Below are positions 53,986-64,000 of a DNA stretch of 64,000 bases, piece by piece; the first letter of the stretch is position 1; each line of letters begins with the position of its first letter. Location: positions 1 through 64,000 of the forward strand of contig NC_011699.1 of assembly GCF_000150955.2 (NCBI RefSeq). Reading direction: 5' to 3'. The stretch is from Phaeodactylum tricornutum CCAP 1055/1 (lineage: Eukaryota > Bacillariophyta > Bacillariophyceae > Surirellales > Neidiaceae). The notes below the pieces were generated by a model, which had not been told where the DNA came from, did not search any database, and saw only the letters and a program-made list of their open reading frames with translations. Made by a program: the position numbers and the translations under genes.

Positions 53986-54970
53986 GACAACGGTGAAGAT
54001 CTGCAAAAGTCAAATGTATCCGTCGTCGTTTTGTGTCCAGTGAAACTGCTACGCTACAGTTACTACTACCGACAGTGAGTGGATCTTCGTCGATACTCTT
54101 GGCACGGCGTGTTCCTCATCCTAACCCCATCCTCTCCAGGAGCTACGTCGACGTACACATTGTACGGTATCTTTTCCAACGGAGGGGTTCTCGGGATTGG
54201 GCGACGGAATCTTCTCGATTGGTTCGCAAAGGATCGCGAACCTGCCGCAACATGGGAGTCGTGAAATAGGCTCTAACTGGAAGTGAACTCATAGAGGTAG
54301 CAAAGACAGACGAGACAGCCTCCGCTTGGAATGCCTGTGCGCGCATATCGCTGCGTGAGTGAGTGTCACAGGTAGATGGTTGTGCTACGTTTTTGTGAGA
54401 AATCGATACATCTAACCGCGGAATACCAGTGACTGTGAAACCACCGTATGTTATTCCACGCGGCATGTTGCCACTCCCGCAATCCATCGCCGTCCGCACA
54501 TCCAGTCTCCGGTTGGAAACCTGAGACTTGTCCGACGCGTGACAGACGATCGCCGTCCATCGCGCAACGTCTCGTTGGTTCCATCGAGTCGGTCCATCAA
54601 TCCATCAGGCACATCACACAGGTTCAACTTGGACTCCTCTCTCCCTGTCAACCGTAGCGCCGGTGGGCGGGATCGATCAATACGAACGTCCGTAATCGAC
54701 ACGGGATAATTCATGTGACGGTGATTTCATCAATCGATCAATCGATCGATCGATCAGTCGGTACCGAACAGGCAATTAGCCAAGCGGTAAAATCCCACTT
54801 TTGCGAACAAGAGGTAGAAAGTTGCTACGAACCGCAACGTTACGCCTATTCAACTTCCTGGTTTTGCCATTGATTGGACGGTTGCGCAGTGCCGATACAG
54901 TAGTATTGGATACTGAATCCCCTTTGTTGACCTAGTCGGTATCCTAATAAACCACGTCGATACAAGCAAG
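53986..54970. promoter_or_regulatory. divergent upstream region of enolase and the Tic110-like gene
   Basis: 985 bp between two head-to-head genes for plastid proteins. It holds an ATCG microsatellite (54729-54756). Several short frames on both strands lack any domain. A stretch near 54776 looks slightly tRNA-like but fails on the T arm. Confidence 0.45.
54729..54756. repeat. ATCG-type microsatellite
   Basis: About 28 bp of ATCA/ATCG repeats, for example ATCGATCGATCGATCAG. It is self-complementary, so it could form a small cruciform, but more likely it is slippage-prone filler between two promoters. Confidence 0.8.
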
Positions 54971-57900
54971 ATGAAGTTTACGGGCGTCGCTCTCGCCGTC
55001 AGCTTGGCTCAACAACAGGCACTTTCGAATACCGGTGGTGGAATAGTAGGGGCGTATACTGTCAGTAGTCCTTCCTTCTTCACACCCAAGTCCTTTGGCT
55101 CTTCCTTCGTACGCGGACCTTCCCACAAAGTGTTTCATCCTCGACGACAGGCATACCAAAAGTCGTACGCCACTTCCACACGTGCAACCCTCACCATGTT
55201 TACGGAAACGTCCGGTGGTATGGAAGAACTCAACGAACTTACGGAGAAGGCCGACTCCTCGCCCCTTTCCAAGCAAGTTCGCAAATCGCCGAGTTTCTGG
55301 AAACTCGCCGGGTACGCCTCCATCCCCCTTTCGGCCGCCCTGGGTTTTGGTCTCGTCCCCTCCCGTCGTTTGGCGGCACATACCGTCGGTGCCCTTTTTA
55401 CGGGAATTGCCGGAGCGGTCGGGAAATCGCGTCTCGACGCCCTCACGGAATCCAACGCCAAGCCCGCCATTGCCCAGGCAATCGTCGAAGCCGGTCTGGA
55501 CGACCCGGACAAGGCAGCCGCCGCCGTTGAAAACGTCAAGACGCAATTCGGTCTGCTCGACGAAGACTTCGCCATTTTGACGACGGAGATATACACCGCC
55601 TATCTACTCGGTATGGTCAAGTACAACCCGACGGCCAAAACCAGTGAACTCAAGGAACTGGAAACGGTCAAGAACGTCCTGCAACTCGATAACTTGCAAG
55701 TAGGCGAAGCCCACGCTGCCGCCGCGGCGGAATGGTACCGCACGACCTGCTTGTTTACGCCCACCGAGGATTTGGAGGATCCCTCGCATCCCGATCGACA
55801 GGCCATGGACAAGTTCCTGTTTTTGACCGAACGCGCCCTGAAACAAGGAGGCGAAACGGACGAAGCCTTTTCGTTCGAAATGAAGCGTGTCGCCAAGGCC
55901 TTTGATCTTTCCTACACGGAAGTTCTGGAACGTGTTGCTGAAACGGTCGAACCTTTCTACCAACGGGCGCTCAAATCCACGCGATCTAAGCTCGGAACCA
56001 ATCAAGTGAGCTCAGCCATGCTGGAACGCGCCCGTAAAACACTCGGGGTTTCCGACGCTACCGCCAAGGACCTGCACGTGGCCTGTTTTAACGCACAAGT
56101 GCGTGCCGAGCTCGGATTGCCCGATGCCACGGCGAAAGATGACGACGCCGCCGCCGGACAAGAAGACGAAGACGAGACCGTCGGTGGAAGTGTAATGGAT
56201 TTGGCAGCGCTCAAGTTTACGGGAGAAGACGCCATGGAAAAGGTAAGTATCGTGTGCGATCGAGTGGGACGACAATGTTACTCAATTTCAGAATGAAAGC
56301 TTTATCTCAACCTTGTTTGGCGCACCATATACTACAGTTGGACCAACTTCGTGAAATCTTGGGACTCTCCGAAACGGATGCCGAATACGAAATATCTCTA
56401 GAAGCGACGCCGTTATACCAGTCCACAGCGTTGGCTGCTCTCAAGGATGTATTGGCCACGGTCAAGACGCCGGAAGATGCGTGGTCTATCATGGAGAGCC
56501 GCCGTGACGAACTGCTGCTCAAAAAAGAGTCGACCAAGAGTTTGTTGTCTTCCATGGTCATGCAGGCGCTTGGTGGCCCGCTGGAAGAAACGAATAAGTT
56601 TGCCAAGGTGAACAATGAAGCTGCTACTTACGATCACATGTTACGGACTCTGGAAGCCAAAGAAGTACTTATTTCAATTCTAGCCAAATCGGGTTGGGAC
56701 GAGTTTGATAATTTCGACGAGACATTTTGCAATCCATGGGACAAACAGTCGGCCAATGGATTTTTGAGCTCCGACGAAAGAATTAAGTTATACAAAATGT
56801 TCTTAAGTCGCTCCATTCGCAAAAGTGATGGCGGCAAGATATCGGACGAAATGTACGCTCGTATTATGGACGTCAAAGGACTTTTGGGCATTACCGACCA
56901 GCAAGCCGAAATTGAATCGCGCGCCGCCTTTGGACCGGAACTTCAAAAGGTCCTGAATACGGCAATGTTGGAAATTGTGGAAGACTACACGCCCGAATTG
57001 GCGGAAAATATGAAAAGGCGGGCCAACGAGGTGGTAGAGAGCTACCGACTGACGCAGGATTTCTTGCGGGAAGTTGGAGCGACCTTTTACGCCAAGGCAG
57101 TAGCGTTGGTGAGCGAGAAGGCTCCAGGTGGTATTCCGAGTAAAGAGCTCTCTCAAGCCTTGGAAGCCTTGCGGGAACTTTACAATCTTGAAATGACAGA
57201 CTGCTATTCATACCATATGGAACACTTTGGAAGCATATACAAAAAGTCCGTCCTGGAAGCCATGGGATCGACTGGTGTGATTCGTCCGGAATTTCGAGAG
57301 TCTCTTGAAAAGCTCAAAGGGCGACTAGGTGTGTCGGAAGAAGCGTGTCAAGCGCTTTTCTTGGAAGCCATCCAAGATAAGATGGTACCAATGGTTAAGT
57401 GGATTGGGTCGGAGATGGAGCGCACCATGTTGACGCAAAAACAATTGGCGCAACGTCGCGGAAAGGATATGGGAGAAGACGTGTTTCAGAGTGGCAAGGG
57501 CGCAGATGGTGTTCTCGGCCTCGGTTCCGAGGTAAATATCATGAGTGACATTATGGAACTTGTTGATTTTTATAATGAGAATGACGTCGCTAAGGAAGAA
57601 GAGCGAACGCGTACGGTCGAAAAGCAAGTCGAGGAAGGCGGTGAAACTAAACTAGTCGCTGTTGAGGAGACGTACACTGAAACAGTCTACCCCGTGACCG
57701 CGCTCGCTGCCGGGAATATGGATCAGGAAATGGCTGAGCTACTGTACCGCCAATTTACCGTAGGAGGTTTTACAACGCAAGGTGAGCAAGGAGCTCGCTA
57801 CGAAGCCTCTCGTGAAACGTTCGGAGGCATTTTGGGTCTGACCAAAGAAAAAATGGACGATATCAAGGACAACATTGGCAGCACTGTGTACGACAACTTT

Positions 57901-58554
57901 ATTTCGAACGCCATGAAAACCAAGGGCTCCATGGACCAACAGGACATGATGTTCTTGGCAAACATTCAGACAAAACTCGGCTTGTCTCCGGAACAAGGTG
58001 AGAAGATGATGACTCAGTCTCAAAAGAAGATTCTGTCAGAGGAAATCGATGCTATTATGGACGATCCTTCACCGCAGCGAGTAAAGGCTTTCCGAGAGAA
58101 ATGCAATAGCATGGGTATGGACTTAATTGCTGACGTGGGAATTTCCAAGCCTCGTCTCGTTCGAATGTTTGAGGTCGAAGTGATCCCTGGCCTCAAAACT
58201 GGAGAAATAAATGCCGAACAGACTGAGATCTTTCAGGAAATTCAAGAGAGCCTTGGAATTGAACTTGAAGAATGCGAAGCGATGTTCGAAAACGTGCTAG
58301 CCCAGCTTTCCAAGAACGCCTTTGAACTTATCAAGGGGGAACTTTTGCGCGGGCGGGAAGAGAATTGCGTAGACCTGATCAAAGAATTGGTTCGGTACGC
58401 TGATTTTACCGAAGGCGACTTGGGCCTCGAAGTTGAAGAAGCTGTGGGCAACCAAGTGTTGAATATATACGAGTCGGTGGACTTGGGAGGGCAATCCGCA
58501 GATGAAATCGAACACAACAAAGAACTGTTGAGGGCGGCAATGAAGCTCTCATAG
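54971..58554 (+). CDS. TIC110: Tic110-like plastid inner-envelope import protein
   Basis: Two exons, 54971-56242 and 56338-58554, with a 95-bp intron (56243-56337). The splice at ..EDAMEK / LDQLREILGLSETDAEYE keeps the frame; an earlier AG in the intron would not. The product is 1162 residues. The N-terminus has a moderately hydrophobic leader and a serine-rich transit region. About 110-160 residues in, two hydrophobic helices follow (YASIPLSAALGFGLV and TVGALFTGIAGAVG), as in Tic110. The rest, about 1000 residues, is a chain of acidic alpha-helical repeats with the recurring pattern L-x-x-x-L-G-(I/V/L)-(S/T)-x-x-x-A (KGLLGITDQQAEIES, KGRLGVSEEACQALF, TKLGLSPEQGEKM). Tic110 forms a scaffold or channel in the inner envelope and binds stromal chaperones. 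The family call rests on this architecture, not on a database match. Confidence 0.8.
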
Positions 58555-58803
58555 ACGTATTCTAAGAATAAGAAACCATAATTAACGATTTATTTCCAGA
58601 AGTCAATGCTTTAAACTCCCAAGTCTCTCTGCACGAATAAGCGATTTCGACGGGGTAGAGCCTTGAAGGCTGCTTCACCAAAGGAGATTCTGTAGTGCTT
58701 TGAGCCCCCGACGGTACCCTGAGCGGTAGGAACGTCGGGAATTCTGGCCGAATGGAAATGTTGTTCGGGATTTAACTATTGCAAAGCGTGGACCGGAATC
58801 TCG

Positions 58804-59271
58804 TCAGAAATAATTGTTCGAAAGCGAGTCTCCATCCGTACTGTCGTGGTTTTTTTCGTTCCACATGCCAGCCACGTAGGTTTGTACCGCTCCAGCGCAA
58901 AAGAAAGCTAGCGAGACGGCACCGAGTCGAGCCAAAATGGGCCGACCGGCACGTTCGTAGACTTCCGTCAAGGTTTGTGGCGGCTGAAAAGCGTGCAGAG
59001 ACTTGTGTGGGGGTGTAAATTCGCGCTGCATAGTTTCTCTCGCTCGACTTTGTGCCGTAGCATCTCCGTCAAAGAATGCCAACAGCGGACTTTGCAATTT
59101 GTAGGTACTGTAAAGGGCAAAAAGTCCCGCGGTGTGGCTTGCAAGCGACTGTTTCGGCATGTCGCGAAGATTCTGTCGTGTAATCACTAATTGCCTTCCG
59201 TAAGTCCACATGAGATATCCTCCGCCGACTGACGCCGGTGGGACAATCATGACGGTCAATCCGATACACAT
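58804..59271 (-). CDS. small membrane protein, unknown
   Basis: 155 residues on the minus strand. There is a short hydrophobic stretch near the N-terminus (IVPPASVGGGYLMWTYG), a positively charged middle, and one clear membrane helix near residue 117-135 (LARLGAVSLAFFCAGAVQTYV) followed by an acidic, serine-rich tail. An internal ATG at 59250 (MIVPPASVGG) may be the true start. The size and single C-terminal anchor would suit a mitochondrial or ER accessory subunit, but I do not recognise it. Its 5' side faces the small gene at 59771 across 499 bp. Confidence 0.55.
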   Translation of the reverse strand: MCIGLTVMIVPPASVGGGYLMWTYGRQLVITRQNLRDMPKQSLASHTAGLFALYSTYKLQSPLLAFFDGDATAQSRARETMQREFTPPHKSLHAFQPPQTLTEVYERAGRPILARLGAVSLAFFCAGAVQTYVAGMWNEKNHDSTDGDSLSNNYF

Positions 59272-59770
59272 GGTTTACGAGTGTCTCTTCCTTGACGCGA
59301 CAAGCAGAATCACAGCAAATGGATCATCTTGTGCTAATTTTTTTATTGACGAAGAACTGGTTGGGAGTCACAAACAGAAAATAATAGAGGTCGTTTGGCA
59401 ATGGAAACAGAGTGGAAGCGTCTGCACTTTCATTCCACAAGCCAGTGGCAAGGCTCGAATTTACAATGAGGGGAGGGTTAATTAGCTTTTTAGAGCTCTA
59501 GAGTAGTAGCATTGATATTTATGAGAATTTGAGCTTTACTCGTATACGACGCTGTTCATATTTTCGACGTCGCATGTCGTAGGCATATATCTAAAATATC
59601 ACACTTCCTTCGCTCACGCGCTCGCTCCGACTTCCCTCACGGCAGTAGCCTCTCTCTGTCAGTCCCCTCTTTTCGCCGCTGTCGCCGGGGTCGCTCGCTA
59701 CTACGGCAGAACTTTTTTCGTTTGCATACTATTTTGCTTGCCCCTCCGAAGAACGAGAGATACCTCCACA
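59272..59770. other. divergent intergenic region, pyrimidine-rich on its right half
   Basis: 499 bp. The part from about 59600 to 59715 is rich in CT and CG words (CGCTCGCTCCGAC, CCTCTCTCTGTCAG) just ahead of the small gene, so it may be its promoter or 5' UTR. No gene recognised. Confidence 0.45.
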
Positions 59771-60106
59771 ATGAACGGTCGTCAACGTTTGCAGGTACTT
59801 ATCCTTATATTTTTGATCTTGCTGGCTTTTGCGTCGTACCATGCAGGAACGGGTGGTACGGCATGGCTACAATGGTTGACGGTAATCACCATGTTCGCCT
59901 TTGTCTTGGTCTTCGACATGGCATTTACCAACGATAGTCAATTTATCTTCGACCCCGACGCTGAGAACTGGCGGCGTAAAACTGTACGTTGCTAAGCAGG
60001 TGTGCTTGACGTTAAATTTAAGTTGGTGAAGAATTGCTGCTTTGGACATGTCGCTGACCACTGGACTTTTTGTCTCTTTGTTTAACAGGAGGCTGCCTCT
60101 TATTGA
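59771..60106 (+). CDS. 76-residue membrane protein in two exons, unknown
   Basis: Exon 1 is 59771-59983; a possible GT-AG intron (59984-60088, 105 bp) leads to a second exon of 18 bp (60089-60106) that adds EAASY and a stop. Without the splice the frame ends within a few codons (RKTVRC), so the protein is nearly the same either way. Two hydrophobic helices fill it (LQVLILIFLILLAFASYHAG and WLTVITMFAFVLVFDMAF), with a short acidic tail (DPDAENWRR). This size and build are common in small ER or mitochondrial subunits, but I cannot name it. It is too short for strong statistics. Confidence 0.5.
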
Positions 60107-60368
60107 TTGTAAGCTTGCCCTTTGCAACCGGGTAGTTGGATCCTTCAATTGCCTTAGCCGTGTTGCTGCGTACAAAGAATTACAGGGTTGATGGGTTTAT
60201 GATCATGCCTGAGAATACTGCAATACTATGGATACTGCACGGATTTGCAAATTGTTCTATAGAGACTTTTTTGATAAAACAAAATCTGCCCACCCCGTTG
60301 CTTCATCTATTTACAGTTAAATTGGTGTTATCAAAAAAATGTTTGCTTCGTAGTTGAGCAATCGTCCG

Positions 60369-61022
60369 TCATCCGAGCTTTGAATTTGTCTGTAGACGGA
60401 CAACTTTGCGATGATGTTTCGACGGTTGCCCATTCTGTACCGGTGCTGTGTTCTGGATAAGAGGATACCTAGCACTCTGCTGGAAACCGTTTCCATAGTG
60501 CTGCTGCTCAGCCGTGAGTTGCGCATCCTGCATCGTGCCTCGCTCTCGGTGCAGACGTTGCCGATGCATTTGCCCTAACACAGAGTTTACACTCGAGTAG
60601 TTCAAGTCCGCAATACTCTCGCGAGCAGGTGCTGCCGAATGATACCCCCTGTGAGTTCCGCTTTCGGAATATGACGACTCTCCCGCAGTTTGGTGTTGCG
60701 GACGACCGTGATGCTGCTGACGATACTCTAATTCGCAATGATCGGGTTGATCGCGATAGTGTTCTATGCCGTGCAAATTCGATTGCGAGGGCCAATGTTC
60801 TCCCCGCCTGCTCTGATCCCAATTCGGGTTCAAATGGTGCTGCCTTTCTTCTTGATGAGGAGCGTGCGTTACACGGAGACGTTTGAAGGCTTGCCAAGGG
60901 CTCCCCGTGCGGTTTTCCTGGGACGAGTCGTGATACTGGGGAGGAACGTGCGAATTCGATGTAGGCCGCCGTCGTTTACCGCCGTTTTGAGCCAAGTGGT
61001 CATTTTCCGGTTTAAAACTCAT
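60369..61022 (-). CDS. His/Gln-rich protein of unknown function
   Basis: 217 residues on the minus strand. Mostly low complexity, rich in H, Q, R, S and E. Two short stretches look less random: PWQAFKRLRVTHAP near residue 43, and LNYSSVNSVLGQMHRQRLHRER near residue 140, an amphipathic helix. KRRR near residue 16 could be a nuclear signal. The composition suggests a nuclear, RNA- or chromatin-linked disordered protein, but nothing proves it. The real end of the gene and possible introns are uncertain. Confidence 0.5.
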   Translation of the reverse strand: MSFKPENDHLAQNGGKRRRPTSNSHVPPQYHDSSQENRTGSPWQAFKRLRVTHAPHQEERQHHLNPNWDQSRRGEHWPSQSNLHGIEHYRDQPDHCELEYRQQHHGRPQHQTAGESSYSESGTHRGYHSAAPARESIADLNYSSVNSVLGQMHRQRLHRERGTMQDAQLTAEQQHYGNGFQQSARYPLIQNTAPVQNGQPSKHHRKVVRLQTNSKLG

Positions 61023-61636
61023 TGCGGAAGGATGGAATAGATCGCAATAGAGATTTGTGTTATGATTGATTGTGAATGGGAACGTTGCTGATTGTGACGC
61101 GTTTCTATCTTTGCCGAAGAATATTGTCTTTTTCTGGCCGCTTCGTTGTGCAACTCTTTTTGCCCTGGGAGGTAGCTAGGTACATAGGCGTTAAGACATA
61201 TTCACATATCTGTATAATATCACAATACGGCATACAAATGATTTTACTATTAGTTTGAAGTGTCCGATCCAAGTCGTACCTTTTGGCCTGTCGTCACGGA
61301 CATTCGTCTCATTGATTAGAACACCATGGTCCTGCTTTGTTGGCTCCCTTTTTGCCGAGAAGATATTTTCTGCAAAGCAAATAGGGGGGAAAGCCAATCA
61401 CAGCCCCTACTAAAGCGCTCGCGAGTGGGCTTCGAATACGTTGTCTGCCGTTTTCCGAGAAGTTTCTGGCTTGACTTGAGTGTGGTTAGTTAAAAGTGAT
61501 CTACTCCCGAATGGGTAGAACGTGTACATGCAGTCTAGGTATGGTGTTCCTTGTGGATCCATTGTAACCAACTGTTCCAACGGCAAGCTTGCTACATGAA
61601 CCAAAAATATCTGTGAGCACGGATACCCGGTTGCGA
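61023..61636. other. intergenic gap between two minus-strand genes
   Basis: 614 bp, holding the 3' UTR of the SET gene and the promoter of the His/Gln-rich gene. The frame at 61410-61640 overlaps the end of the SET gene and has no domain; it is not called. Confidence 0.45.
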
Positions 61637-63264
61637 TCACACAAACTTGTGGGCGACGAGATTGATTCCGTTGCGATTGCGCAAGACCGTTCGCGTATGC
61701 TGCATCATTTTACGAACATAGTCGACGTTTTCCCCTAGGCTGCCGTACCGCACCATATGCGTTTTTTTCAGTTGCTCCGTCCAGAAGCGTACCTTGGACA
61801 AGGTCGGGCTAGTGTGGTCGCTGTTGGCAACGTGCAAGGCACTCGCCAGCTGGTAACACAAATGCAAAATCTGTAGGCAACGCAAATAGAAAATTCTGAC
61901 AGTGAGACAAAAAATGCCAATGCTACTGTCGAGGCTGTGGGCATTGATTGGGTCAATCCCACAACACGCGTACTATTCGTAAGTGCTCGAAGCGACTAAA
62001 TCAGACGGGAACGTACCGAAAGGTGTTCGGTGCTGGCGTAGTGACAGGCACAAAAGGCCAAATGCAACTGCATGCACGTGTGTAACAGTTCCGTTTGACG
62101 TAATACGAGTTGCGTTTTGTCGGAATTGGAGGTCGGGAGTCCCCGCAAGGCTTGATTCAGATATTGAATGTAAACCTGGGCAGCTCCAACGCGCAAGTAT
62201 CGTTGGTTTTGATTCGACAACGCCGGATGGGCCCAAATTTGTGTTTCCCATTGCTGCAGGAGACTGGAGAGGGACGATGATTTGTCGTCGTCGTCGTCTC
62301 CACGCGAGTCGATTCGAGCCACCGTGGCGCGTTCCGCCGCCCGGAGCAAGGCTCCGAGACCATCGGTCCGGTAAGCGGCGCGTTCGCGTTGACAACGGGG
62401 ACAGTCACAGACAAAGCCGTAGTGGGCCCGGAGTCGCGTATTACGTTGCGCAAAAGGAGTGGTGGGCGGTCCGTAGCTCCACACGAGTTCGGTACCGGCG
62501 GGTAGATCGGTGGTGGCGTGCACGACCATCACGTCGTCGACCAAGACGCGGACGGCGTTGCCGACGCAGGAGTGATTAATCATGGCGGCCAAAGGAAAGA
62601 GACCCAGTAAACGCGGTGGTAAGGATAAACGGGAAAGATCCAGCGGTGTGGGGGCGTTGAGTGCAGTCGTACGCCAGGACTGTTCAATATTCGTGTAGGA
62701 AAGCAGAGCGTCCGGTCCGAACGCGTTTTTCCGCACAATGGCCAGCAAGTATTCGTCGGATACGATCACGTCGTCGAGCAACGGTTGCGTGTCATTTCCG
62801 AGAAGCAATGAAACGGAAGTAGATTGGATGAGGGTTTGGAGAGACGCCGACGACTGCGCGAACGACGTCGCCGGTCCTCCACGGAGCGACAGAAAGCTCC
62901 GGGCCGTTGCGGACTGGACGTCGTCGAGACAAACACGCATGGCGTTCACCAATGCTTGCTCGGTCAGACAATCCAGCGTATTCTCTACGACGGACTGTTG
63001 GTACTGTTCCACCCACGCCGCTGCCACGTCCCCCACGTCAACCGACAGTGTCGGAGGCGTCACGAACAAACAATCTCCAGCACGGACGGGTTGAACGACG
63101 ACGAGGCATCGTCCCCGCGTCCCGTCGGTCGCTTCCTGGACCTCCACGGGACCTACCCAGGGCTGGATCGTCAGGGGTGCATCCAGATTAGGAAAGAAGA
63201 CGCGCGATAGATCCGAAGGGTCCGGAATCGTAAGGAGACTTGGCTCCGGAGTCCTGTCCCCCAT
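61637..63264 (-). CDS. SET-domain protein (SMYD-like, no MYND finger seen)
   Basis: Two exons on the minus strand, 63264-62017 and 61870-61637, with a 146-bp GT-AG intron (61871-62016); 493 residues. The split SET domain runs from GRCLVVVQPVRAGDCLFV (near residue 48) through MINHSCVGNAVRVLV (near 229), where NHS is the cofactor/active-site motif, to AGTELVWSYGP. A cysteine cluster (YGFVCDCPRC) follows, as in the post-SET part of SMYD proteins. The region between the SET halves has no MYND-type C-x2-C pattern. The C-terminal third is helical, TPR-like in feel (LQILHLCYQLASALHVAN). Such enzymes methylate lysine in histones or other proteins. The ATG at 63264 is chosen; an upstream in-frame ATG at 63411 would add 49 residues. 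Confidence 0.82.
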
Positions 63265-63802
63265 GGTGAAGGAAATGTGGGCAACACGGCGCTCACCTGT
63301 AGCGTAAGTAGGGTGCGGTTGTGTACTATTTGGGAAAAAGCGGCGTTCATTGAAAAACAGTGTGTGTGCGCCAGCTATCGGGATAAGACAGTACATATGA
63401 CGTTGTGCCAAAAATAGCCTTCATAAATAACGCATGCTACTTACCAAATATTTTCATAAAGTGTAACCTCGGAAATGGCTATAGAATGAGAACACATTGT
63501 GCCACTTGACTTTGACTGTAAGTTAAAGTTACAGTTATAATCGGCTATTCTCAAATCTAACTACCAAGCATGCCATGCCATCACAGGGCGGCGCACAACG
63601 ATGCCGTAAGTATGCAACCGTGCCGAGTTCAAACGCTGGACAATGCCATAGGATTATGGTATTTGAGAACTCTGGAGATAAAGCTTACTGTTAGTACAGG
63701 AGAGGCAAGCAATGTTCGCAAAACACTGACGACTCCTCTGCCAACCCCCATCGCTACGCTACGCGCCATTGACAGACATTCGCCAACTTGCACAAACGGA
63801 TC
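63265..63802. promoter_or_regulatory. divergent upstream region of the SET gene and the right-edge gene
   Basis: 538 bp, AT-rich in its left part, between two head-to-head starts. The frames at 63570-63935 and 63754-63984 are not supported as genes. Confidence 0.4.
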
Positions 63803-64000
63803 ATGGTGTCGATTCGTAACGCCAAAGCGTCGGGATGGTGGCGCACTAGCGGCTTTCTATTGCTGGGTCTTTCGTTTGGAATTGGGGTGCTCTGGACGAT
63901 CGCTGGGTGGAACTCTGATTCGGAATTCGGAATAATCACCGGGGGCTCGGATCCCTGGGTCTCCACTCTGTCGGCAATTCGCAACCATCACCAGGAAGGG
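63803..64000 (+). CDS. 5' end of a gene with N-terminal membrane anchor, cut by window edge
   Basis: An ATG at 63803-63805 opens a frame of 66 codons that reaches the last base without a stop. It begins with a basic stretch (VSIRNAKASGWWR), then one hydrophobic helix (SGFLLLGLSFGIGVLWTIAGW), then a polar part (DSEFGIITGGSDPW). That is the build of a type II membrane anchor or uncleaved signal. The family cannot be told from this piece. Confidence 0.5.
   Translation, partial: MVSIRNAKASGWWRTSGFLLLGLSFGIGVLWTIAGWNSDSEFGIITGGSDPWVSTLSAIRNHHQEG

Noticed and set aside
54776-54850. A possible tRNA (words like TAGCCAAGCGGTAA).
   Set aside because: No T arm (GGTTCGAATCC-like) at the right distance and no closing acceptor stem could be found.
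61410-61640. A minus-strand frame downstream of the SET gene, considered as its last exon.
   Set aside because: The SET gene already stops at 61637 in a different frame, and no splice site or conserved content supports a further exon.
1-64000. CRISPR arrays, rRNA genes, bacterial operons.
   Set aside because: No regularly spaced direct repeats, no rRNA-like stretches, and the genes have spliceosomal introns and single-gene spacing, as in a eukaryotic nucleus.

Overview
The window looks like nuclear DNA of a pennate diatom, most likely Phaeodactylum tricornutum. The evidence is compact genes with short GT-AG introns (68-227 bp), several proteins with a signal peptide followed by a diatom-type plastid motif (ASA-FLP in EF-P, LAFAP in enolase), and Ty1/copia-like LTR retrotransposons of the CoDi kind. 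No search could be run, so the species name is an inference.

Layout. 1-310: left edge with a possible DNA-transposase remnant on the minus strand. 1.4-15.2 kb: gene-dense host DNA holding a double NmrA-like protein, ribosomal protein uS10 (RPS20), a Nopp140/SRP40-like nucleolar protein, an oligopeptidase B-like serine peptidase, an Msp1/ATAD1-like AAA ATPase, a tandem pair of paralogous multi-spanning membrane proteins of unknown function, and one more small membrane protein. 15.6-42.8 kb: one nest of retrotransposons. The outer copia-like element O (15638-42835, plus) is split by element A (16469-23016, minus) and element D (27631-41538, minus). D itself holds a 459-bp TG..CA element S (33209-33667) and a young, whole-looking copia-like element E (33835-41229, plus). 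A, S and E have clear 5-bp target duplications, D has a probable one, and O has none that is convincing. 44.1-64.0 kb: host genes again, namely a CobW-type GTPase, a FAM210/DUF1279 mitochondrial-type protein, a small unknown protein, plastid EF-P, an ABC-F ATPase, plastid-type enolase, a Tic110-like plastid import protein, several small unknown proteins, a SET-domain protein, and the first 66 codons of a gene that leaves the window at the right edge.

How the parts fit together. From 48 to 58.6 kb four neighbouring genes (EF-P, ABC-F, enolase, Tic110-like) all look plastid-directed: translation elongation, ribosome-associated ATPase, glycolysis and protein import. Three gaps hold head-to-head starts that may share promoters: 48774-49474, 53986-54970 and 46909-47419, the last with a perfect 17-nt palindrome. 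Tail-to-tail gaps can be very short (83, 92 and 192 bp). The retrotransposons fall into two groups by primer-binding site and polypurine tract: O and D share one pair, A and E the other. LTR mismatch counts made by eye (O about 8/150, D about 9/148, A about 9/468, E 2/614) agree with the nesting order. The least familiar host item is the tandem membrane-protein pair at 11.6-14.6 kb, each copy built from two related halves.
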